A DNA stretch of 64,000 nt from assembly GCF_000336915.1 (NCBI RefSeq), contig NZ_AOMD01000016.1:98340-162339 (forward strand), given 5' to 3'. This stretch comes from Halococcus saccharolyticus DSM 5350. GTDB taxonomy: Archaea > Halobacteriota > Halobacteria > Halobacteriales > Halococcaceae. The translations under genes and the position numbers were made by a program. The notes under the pieces were generated by a model that was not told the origin of the DNA, did no database searches, and was given only the letters and a program-made list of their open reading frames with translations. Shown piece after piece: positions 58,191 through 64,000 of the stretch (position 1 is its first letter; each line of letters starts with the position of its first letter).

Positions 58191-59663
58191 ATGGCACCTC
58201 TGACCGCGCTCGCGCCGACGCTGCTGCTCGCTCTGACCGCGCTCGCGCTGTTCGTCATCGACAGCATCGACCCGCACTCGAAGAACCGCACGCTGTTCTC
58301 GGGCACCGCGACGGTCGGCTCGCTGGCCGCGCTCGTCGCTGCCGGCGCGCTGCTGGTCACCGGAACGGGAACCAATGGTGGCGTGCAGTTCTACGGCGGT
58401 CAGCTCGTCGTCGACGGGATGAGTCTCTTCTTCACGATCATCTTCACGAGCGTCGCGACGCTCGTCACGGTCGCGAGCTACGACTACCTCGCGGGCGAGA
58501 CCGAACAGGCGGATTACTACACGCTCGTGATGCTCGCCGCGACCGGAATGACGCTACTCGCCTCCGCAGGCAGCCTCGCGGTCGCGTTCGTGAGCCTCGA
58601 ACTCGTCTCGCTGCCGACGTACGCTCTCGTCGCCTTCCTGAAGGACAACCGTGGTAGCGTCGAAGCAGGACTGAAATACTTCCTGATCGGCGCGCTCTCG
58701 TCGGCGATCTTTGCGTACGGGATCAGCCTCGTCTACGCCGCCACGGGAAGTCTCCTCTTTAGCGACGTCGCCGCGGCCGCGGCAGAGACCGAACTCACGG
58801 GCGTGCTCGGGATCGGCGTCCTGATGGTGCTCGCCGGATTCGCGTTCAAGACCGCGAGCGTTCCGTTCCACTTCTGGGCACCGGAGGCGTACGAGGGCGC
58901 ACCGGCCCCCATCTCGGCGTTCCTCTCCTCTGCCTCGAAGGCCGCCGGGTTCGTGGTGGCGTTCCGGGTGTTTACGGTGGCGTTCGGGCTCGACATCACG
59001 TCGAGCGTCGACTGGGTGCTCGCCTTCCAGATCCTCGCCGTCGTGACGATGACGCTCGGCAACTTCGCGGCCGCGACCCAGGACAACGTGAAGCGGATGT
59101 TGGCGTACTCGTCGATCGGTCAGGCGGGTTATGTCCTGATCGGCCTCGCGGCACTCGGCGGCGGGAACAATCCGTCGGTGCTCGGGATGAGTATGGTCCA
59201 CCTGTTCGTGTACGGGTTCATGAACACCGGTGCCTTCCTGTTCGTCGCGCTGGTCGAGCATTGGGGCTCCGTGGGGAGGACGTTCGAGGACTACAACGGC
59301 CTCGGGCGCGAGGCACCGATCGCGTGCGTCGCGATGACGGTGTTCATGTTCAGCCTCGCGGGGATCCCGCTCGGCGGCGGGTTCCTCTCGAAGTACCTGC
59401 TGTTCTACGAGGCGGTCGGTGCGGGCTTCTGGTGGCTCGCCGCCGTCGGCGTCGTCAACAGCGTGCTGTCGCTGTACTACTACAGCCGGGTCGTCAAGGC
59501 GATGTGGCTCAACGACCCTGCCAGCGATCTCTCGCTCAATAGCTACCCGATCGGGCTGTACACCGCGGTGGTCGCCGCCGGTCTGGTGACGGTGCTCTTG
59601 ATCCCCGCGTTCGGGCTCGTCACCGATCCGGCCATCGACGCTGCCGCCGCGCTGTTCTCCTGA
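58191..59663 (+). CDS. nuoN: Complex I subunit N (NuoN), antiporter-like
   Basis: A 490-residue antiporter-like subunit with about 14 TM helices. VSLELVSLPTYALVAFL (Glu), KTASVPFHFWAPEAYEGAP and VKRMLAYSSIGQAGYVLIG (Lys) are typical. It is the last nuo gene. No nuoE, F or G exists in this operon, so the electron input is probably not an NADH module, as in other haloarchaea. A hairpin follows 7 bp after its stop. Confidence 0.95.
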   Translation: MAPLTALAPTLLLALTALALFVIDSIDPHSKNRTLFSGTATVGSLAALVAAGALLVTGTGTNGGVQFYGGQLVVDGMSLFFTIIFTSVATLVTVASYDYLAGETEQADYYTLVMLAATGMTLLASAGSLAVAFVSLELVSLPTYALVAFLKDNRGSVEAGLKYFLIGALSSAIFAYGISLVYAATGSLLFSDVAAAAAETELTGVLGIGVLMVLAGFAFKTASVPFHFWAPEAYEGAPAPISAFLSSASKAAGFVVAFRVFTVAFGLDITSSVDWVLAFQILAVVTMTLGNFAAATQDNVKRMLAYSSIGQAGYVLIGLAALGGGNNPSVLGMSMVHLFVYGFMNTGAFLFVALVEHWGSVGRTFEDYNGLGREAPIACVAMTVFMFSLAGIPLGGGFLSKYLLFYEAVGAGFWWLAAVGVVNSVLSLYYYSRVVKAMWLNDPASDLSLNSYPIGLYTAVVAAGLVTVLLIPAFGLVTDPAIDAAAALFS

Positions 59664-59669
59664 CGTTCG

Positions 59670-59689
59670 GCCGTCGAGTTTTCGACGGC
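59670..59689 (+). terminator. Hairpin after nuoN
   Basis: gccgtcga-gttt-tcgacggc is a perfect 8-bp stem with a 4-nt loop starting 7 bp after the nuoN stop. It is followed by AT-rich sequence (gaaacgttattttcacg). It probably marks the 3' end of the nuo transcript or protects it. Confidence 0.5.
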
Positions 59690-60211
59690 GGATGAAACGT
59701 TATTTTCACGATTTAGTGACTGAGGGTTGTCAGTTCGATAGCGACTGCTATTGATGTTCGTCCGCAGAACGCGAAGGCTGCCCGTATTGGCGATGAGCGC
59801 TTGCACAGCTATCCGGAGTGGCGGTGCTGTGCGGTAGCGGTGGCTGTGCGGAAGCTATGCGGTGGCGGTGCAGAAGCTGTGTAGTGGCGGTGCGGAGGCG
59901 GAAGGAAGCCACGCGGCCGCGTTTATCGCGGCCGCACGGGGAGGGACGGGGACTTCAGCGCGTGCCGCCACGAGGCGCGTAGCGCCTCGGCCCGTGCGAA
60001 CGGGCGGGCCGCCCGTGAGCAGACGCGACAGCGCGGGTCGCGCAATGCTGTCCTGGTGGTGCTGAAAATCGAAGATTTTTCGCATGCCAAAAACGCCGCT
60101 GCGCGGCGTTTTTGAGCAACATGAAAAGGGCGAGGAACCGCCGTCAGGCGTCCGGCCGAGCGTAGCGAGGCCGGATGCGCGGGCCGATGGCCCGCGCAGT
60201 TCCGAGGGCTT
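59690..60211. other. Hairpin-dense non-coding region between nuoN and gdhB
   Basis: Contains an imperfect 22-nt tandem repeat (59848-59869 and 59870-59891), a 9-bp perfect stem gcggccgcg-tttat-cgcggccgc (59913-59935), gaggcgc-gta-gcgcctc (around 59974-59990), and an 11-bp stem described separately. No ORF has a credible composition. Confidence 0.5.
60089..60113. terminator. Bidirectional terminator-like hairpin
   Basis: aaaaacgccgc-tgc-gcggcgttttt is a perfect 11-bp stem with a 3-nt loop. Its outer pairs give a T-run on either strand. It lies between the converging ends of nuoN and gdhB and may stop transcription from both sides. Confidence 0.55.
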
Positions 60212-61468
60212 TCAGGGGAACGTACCGCCCTCTTCGTGGGCGTCGAGGATGCGCCGGATGGCGACGACGTAGGCGGCCATCCGAAAAGTGGGAAGGTCGC
60301 GGTCCTCGAACGTTTCGACGAGCCCGTCGAAGGCGTTCACGATCACCGTTTCGAGTTCGTCGTTGACGCGCTCTTCGGACCAGTAGAACCGCCGGCGATT
60401 CTGCACCCACTCGAAGTACGAGACCGTGACACCGCCGGCGTTGGCGAGCACGTCGGGAAGGACGTAGACGTCGCGGTCGGCCAGCACGTCGTCGGCTTCG
60501 GGCGTCAGCGGCCCGTTCGCGGCCTCGACGATCACGTCGGCCGCGACGTCTGCCGCAATGTCGGCGTCGATGGCGTTTTCGAGCGCCGCCGGGATCAGGA
60601 GATCGACGTCGAGGGTGAGGAGTTCCCGGTTCGAGAGCTCCTCGTCGGCGTCCGCGTACTCGGCGACGCTACCGGTCTCGTTTTTGTGGTCCTTGACGGC
60701 TTCGGCGTCGAGGCCGTCGTCATTGTATACTGCACCGCTCGAATCCGAGACCGCGACGACGGTCGCACCGCGCTCGTCGAGGAGACGGGCGGCGATCGCG
60801 CCGGCGTTGCCGTAGCCCTGCACGGCGACCGTCGCGTCCGCGACGTCAGTGCCGAGATAGTCGAACGCTTCGCGCGCGGTGAGCATCACGGAGCGGCCCG
60901 TCGCCTCGACGCGGCCCTCGCTGCCGCCCGACGCGATCGCTTTGCCAGTGACGGTGCCGGGTGCGGTGGTGTTCTCAAGGGTCTCGTAGGTGTCTTTGAT
61001 CCAGTTCATCTCGCGCTGGCCGGTGTTGACGTCCGGTGCGGGGATGTCCCGATCCGGACCGATCAGCGGCCGGAGCTCGGTCGCGAACGAGCGGGTGATG
61101 CGTTCGAGTTCCACTGCGGAATACTCCTTGGGATCGATGACGATGCCGCCCTTTCCGCCGCCGTAGGGGATGTCGACCACCGCGCACTTGTACGCCATCC
61201 AACCCGAAAGCGCCTTGACTTCGTCACGGGTGACACCCGGATGATAGCGGATGCCGCCCTTGTAGGGACCGCGGTCGCCGTTGAACTGTGAGCGGAAAGC
61301 TTTGAACGTCGCCAGCGATCCGTCGTCGTCCTCGATCGAGAGGGTGGTTTCGAGCACGCGCTCGGGGTGTTTGAGCCGTTCGAGTTGGTCGTCGGATGCA
61401 TCGAGATGAGCTGCGGCATCGTCGATTTGCTCCTGGAGGCTCTCGAACGGGTTCACCTGCTCGGACAT
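60212..61468 (-). CDS. gdhB: Glutamate dehydrogenase
   Basis: A 418-residue hexameric-type GDH. Substrate and catalytic segments are [41 protein letters not shown] (catalytic Lys) and [16 protein letters not shown]. The Rossmann motif is [17 protein letters not shown]. It interconverts glutamate and 2-oxoglutarate plus ammonia; the cofactor is not decidable by eye. Minus-strand gcttaac (about 61492-61498) gives a leaderless promoter. Haloarchaea often have several GDH paralogues, so the letter is tentative. Confidence 0.92.
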   Translation of the reverse strand: MSEQVNPFESLQEQIDDAAAHLDASDDQLERLKHPERVLETTLSIEDDDGSLATFKAFRSQFNGDRGPYKGGIRYHPGVTRDEVKALSGWMAYKCAVVDIPYGGGKGGIVIDPKEYSAVELERITRSFATELRPLIGPDRDIPAPDVNTGQREMNWIKDTYETLENTTAPGTVTGKAIASGGSEGRVEATGRSVMLTAREAFDYLGTDVADATVAVQGYGNAGAIAARLLDERGATVVAVSDSSGAVYNDDGLDAEAVKDHKNETGSVAEYADADEELSNRELLTLDVDLLIPAALENAIDADIAADVAADVIVEAANGPLTPEADDVLADRDVYVLPDVLANAGGVTVSYFEWVQNRRRFYWSEERVNDELETVIVNAFDGLVETFEDRDLPTFRMAAYVVAIRRILDAHEEGGTFP

Positions 61469-61545
61469 ACCCGTACCTCGCCGAGCCGCCTGTTAAGCGT
61501 GTCGAGATACATACCACACGAATAATATTGAGGTGTATAAGGTAA

Positions 61546-62391
61546 TCAGCGACCGGCGGCGTCCGCCCGCTCGATGACTCGTTCGGCCTGGGCGATCAGC
61601 GGCGCATCGATCATCTCGCCGTCGACCCTAAACACGCCCCGTCCGTCGGCGTCGGCCTCGGATCGCGCGTCGAGCACGCGCTCGGCCCACTCGACATGCT
61701 CCGGACTCGGGGTGTAGGCGTCGTTGATCGGATCGACCTGTGCAGGGTGGATCGCCATCTTACCGTCGTAGCCGAGTTCGACGGCGAATTCGGTTTCCGT
61801 TCCGAGTCCTTCCTCGTCCTCGATATCGGTGAACACCGTATCGATGGCGTCGACGCCGGCCGCACTCGCCGCGAGGACGGCGTGCTCGCGGGCGTAGAGC
61901 ACTTCTGTTCCCTCCTCGGTCCGACTCGCGCCGAGATCGGCCGCGAGATCCTCCGCGCCGAAGCACACTGCGGTCGTGGGCTCGGCGGCGGCGATTTCCT
62001 CGGTATGGAGGATTCCAGGGGCAGTTTCGACCAGCGCGAACACCGGGAGGTCGTGGCCACGCTCGGTGGCTCCCTCGGCGAGCGAGCGAACGTCTTCGCG
62101 CGTTTCGGCTTTCGGCAGCATGAGCGAATCGAGTCGGTGTTCGTCGGGCGCGTCGTCGAGGAGGACGTCGAGATCGGCGGTCGAATCGGTGGAACTGACC
62201 CGAACACAGACCTCGCAGTCGGGGTCGAACCCGGCGAGTACGTCGGCGACCGCTGTGCGGGCCTCGGCCTTCCGGGCGGGCGCGACTGCGTCCTCGAGAT
62301 CGAACACCACGACGTCCGCGCCGGTTTCGGGAGCCTTTCGGCACATCTCGGGTCGATCACCGGGCGAGAACAGCACGCTTCTGCGAGCCAT
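61546..62391 (-). CDS. HpcH/HpaI aldolase / CitE-family lyase
   Basis: A 281-residue TIM-barrel protein of the CitE type: MARRSVLFSPGDRPEMCRKA, VVFDLEDAVAPARKAEARTA (metal Glu/Asp), LMLPKAETREDV, ALVETAPGIL, and FGAEDLAADLG, with GKMAIHPAQVDPIN at the end. Haloarchaeal relatives act as malyl-CoA or beta-methylmalyl-CoA lyase or thioesterase in the methylaspartate cycle. It is divergent from a MaoC gene and upstream of gdhB on the same strand, which fits such a pathway. Confidence 0.88.
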   Translation of the reverse strand: MARRSVLFSPGDRPEMCRKAPETGADVVVFDLEDAVAPARKAEARTAVADVLAGFDPDCEVCVRVSSTDSTADLDVLLDDAPDEHRLDSLMLPKAETREDVRSLAEGATERGHDLPVFALVETAPGILHTEEIAAAEPTTAVCFGAEDLAADLGASRTEEGTEVLYAREHAVLAASAAGVDAIDTVFTDIEDEEGLGTETEFAVELGYDGKMAIHPAQVDPINDAYTPSPEHVEWAERVLDARSEADADGRGVFRVDGEMIDAPLIAQAERVIERADAAGR

Positions 62392-62508
62392 ACGCGTGTT
62401 GGGACGGCAGGGGGTTTCAACGATGTGTCCGACGCACCACCGACGGTGGCGGCGCTGTGGTGGCGGCTCACCGGTGGCTTTTCGGCGCAAGCGCGAGAGG
62501 GGGGCCGT

Positions 62509-62964
62509 ATGGTCGGACGCTACTACGAGGACTACGACGAGGGCGAGACGATCGAGCACGACAAACGCCGGACGGTGAGCGAGAGCGACAACCAACAGTT
62601 CTGTGACATGACGATGAACCAGCAGCCGCTCCACCTCGACAGCGAGTTCGCCGGGGAGAGCCAGTTCGGCGAGCGACTCGTCAACGGGCTCTATACGATG
62701 AGTCTCGCGGTCGGTCTCACGATCCCCGACACGAGCGATGGCACCATCGTTGCCAACCTCTCGTACGACGACGTCGAACACCCGGCCCCGGTTTTCCACG
62801 GCGACACCATCCGTGCGCGTTCGACCGTCGTCGAGAAACGCGAGACCAGCGACGGCGAGCGCGGCGTCGTCACGATGCACGTCGAGGCGTTCAACCAGAA
62901 CGACGACCTCGTCTGCGAGTTCGATCGAACCACGCTCTCGCTGAAACGCGACCACGTCGAGTGA
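62509..62964 (+). CDS. MaoC-family (R)-hydratase / mesaconyl-CoA hydratase-like
   Basis: A 151-residue hotdog protein. It starts MVGRYYEDYDEGETIEHDKR and contains NQQPLHLDSEFAGESQFGER and LVNGLYTMSLAVGL, the MaoC active-site region with the Asp/His-like pair (HLD), and PVFHGDTIRARSTV. Members hydrate enoyl-CoA or mesaconyl-CoA. The length is a single hotdog domain. It is divergent from the CitE-family gene (117-bp intergenic region), suggesting a shared pathway. Confidence 0.87.
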   Translation: MVGRYYEDYDEGETIEHDKRRTVSESDNQQFCDMTMNQQPLHLDSEFAGESQFGERLVNGLYTMSLAVGLTIPDTSDGTIVANLSYDDVEHPAPVFHGDTIRARSTVVEKRETSDGERGVVTMHVEAFNQNDDLVCEFDRTTLSLKRDHVE

Positions 62965-63188
62965 TCGGTCGTTTCGAACCGTCGATCGACCTTTCCGAAT
63001 CACGACCGAACTCCCGGAAACGCACCGCGGGCCATTCGATGCGGATGGTCGTCACCAAAAGGAATTTATTCCGATAACGTGTGGAAGACAGCAACCTCCA
63101 ACAGCAGGATGGCAGCGTGATGGAATCTCGACTGTTGGGAATCCGGACACGTCGATCGTCCATCGTCGCTGGGAGGAAAATTTGAACA
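62965..63188. other. Promoter region with a 12-bp palindrome
   Basis: No gene is seen. ggaatttattcc (63061-63072) is a perfect palindrome within an AT-rich patch (ccaaaaggaatttattccg). It may include a TATA element or operator for the surface protein downstream, though it is about 120 bp away. Confidence 0.35.
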
Positions 63189-64000
63189 ATGACACGAACG
63201 AACGAACGACACCGAAGTTTGCTTCTCGCCGGCCTGATCGTCATGGCGGCTGCCGTCGGTACCGTCGGCGCGGTCGGGACGGTCGGTGCACAGGACGCCG
63301 GTAACGAGACCAGTGAGAACGCGAGCGAGGAGGACTTCTACAGCCCCTCGGCTGAGGATCCGCTGAACGCGCGATTCAGGGACTGTTGTGCGAACACCGT
63401 CGACTCGACCGACGGCGACGTACTCAACCTCAACATCGTCTACGGGCCGGCACAGGAGTCCTACGACGTCGAGGTCTCTGCCTCGAACCTCAGCGACGAG
63501 CAGATCGACGCGATCACCTACGGCAACGACACGGACCTGTCGCCCGCTGACCTCGAACGGACCGATATCGTTGGTATGGACTTCACTGACGTCCCGGCCG
63601 GTGAGTACGAGTTCACTGTGACCGTCGTCGGTGAGGACGCCGAGACTACCGTCCCACTCGAAGTCACCGGCGAGTCGGCAGCCGAGGATGCGTCGAACCA
63701 GTCGGCAACTGACGAAACGACGACTGCCGAGGAAACCATGTCGGCCAACGACACGTCGGCCAACGATACCGGGGCGAGCAATGCAACGACGATAGTCAAC
63801 GAAACGACGACCGACACCCCAGCCAACGGAACGACGACCGGTGCGACGACCAACGAGACTGGAAACGAGACCGAGATGGGTGTCGAGAACGGAACGATGG
63901 CGAACAGGACGATGAACGAGACGAGCGAGAACGTGTCGGTGATGGCGGAGCCGGACTCGGCGAACGCGAGCGCGAACCACACGGTATCGGCGGTCGTGAC
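63189..64000 (+). CDS. Secreted sequon-rich Thr/Asn-rich surface protein (incomplete)
   Basis: ATG 63189 opens a frame that is still open at the right edge (270 codons). The first about 34 residues are a signal peptide (LLLAGLIVMAAAVGTVGAVG ending GAQDAG). A beta-rich region follows (DVLNLNIVYGPAQESYDVEV, GEYEFTVTVVGEDAETTVPL). From about residue 160 it becomes a low-complexity tail with many N-x-T/S sequons and Thr runs (ANDTSANDTGASNATT, NETTTDTPANGTT). The end is missing, so a sorting signal such as PGF-CTERM cannot be checked. Confidence 0.85.
   Translation, partial: MTRTNERHRSLLLAGLIVMAAAVGTVGAVGTVGAQDAGNETSENASEEDFYSPSAEDPLNARFRDCCANTVDSTDGDVLNLNIVYGPAQESYDVEVSASNLSDEQIDAITYGNDTDLSPADLERTDIVGMDFTDVPAGEYEFTVTVVGEDAETTVPLEVTGESAAEDASNQSATDETTTAEETMSANDTSANDTGASNATTIVNETTTDTPANGTTTGATTNETGNETEMGVENGTMANRTMNETSENVSVMAEPDSANASANHTVSAVV

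Noticed and set aside
55644..58277. 877-codon minus-strand frame over nuoL and nuoM
   Set aside because: Complete, motif-bearing nuo genes occupy the plus strand; the frame is rich in Arg, His and Glu without domain structure.
1..64000. CRISPR array, prophage or large insertion sequence
   Set aside because: No regularly spaced 24-40-nt repeats, no transposase or integrase ORF and no phage structural genes were seen.

Overview
The window is GC-rich haloarchaeal (class Halobacteria) chromosomal DNA. The signs are very acidic proteins, archaeal ribosomal proteins (S15, S3Ae), a KEOPS Pcc1 subunit, an 11-subunit-type complex I lacking NuoEFG, two halocyanin-like copper proteins, archaetidylserine synthase, Agl23, and many leaderless promoters with a TATA-like box 25-30 nt before the start codon. 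The genus cannot be fixed from the sequence alone. There is no large mobile element and no CRISPR array; nearly all of the window is core genome.

Layout. 1-1400: end of a SufB/D gene, then a ferritin-like protein and the iron regulator SirR, chained with two tiny ORFs by 4-nt overlaps. 1400-3200: membrane proteins, tRNA-Gln and an orphan tRNA tail. 3190-6540: ABC exporter (ATPase plus two paralogous permeases) with a TetR regulator. 7000-13800: thioesterase, halocyanin, PIN-KH ATPase, M20 and M32 peptidases, small proteins. 13750-20340: UvrD-like helicase, riboflavin synthase, a geranylgeranyl-reductase-like flavoprotein, GNAT, DUF255 protein, FxsA. 20400-30830: tRNA-Ile, tRNA-Ser and tRNA-Ala with intervening metabolic genes (creatininase family, class V aminotransferase, IlvA, citrate synthase) and a VapBC pair. 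31000-33600: rps15 - RecJ-like - pcc1 - rps3ae operon. 33600-38700: second halocyanin, archaetidylserine synthase, an acidic HEAT protein and a secreted LTD-PLD protein. 38700-47240: S1-OB-DHH protein, JAMM protease with RibL, RibH with an aminotransferase, Agl23, PurKE. 47356-59663: nuo operon ABCDHI - (ferritin-DUF302) - J1 J2 K L M N. 59700-63000: a hairpin-rich gap, then GdhB, a CitE-family protein and a MaoC protein. The window ends inside a secreted sequon-rich surface protein.

How the genes connect. Riboflavin and FAD synthesis is represented three or four times (ribE, ribL, ribH and a possible ArfB of the creatininase family). Surface biogenesis is represented by pssA, agl23 and the secreted proteins. 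Respiration is represented by complex I, citrate synthase, GDH and the blue copper proteins.

The most unusual signals are: (a) all four tRNA genes have a short direct copy of one of their own ends 83-185 bp away; (b) a dispersed intergenic repeat occurs in three copies; (c) a ferritin-DUF302-DUF302 gene sits inside the nuo operon and its Tat signal appears to be broken by a one-base deletion; (d) NuoH has an N-terminal tail packed with N-glycosylation sequons; (e) a chain of mini-ORFs leads to sirR; (f) a perfect 16-bp palindrome lies at the promoter of the second halocyanin gene.
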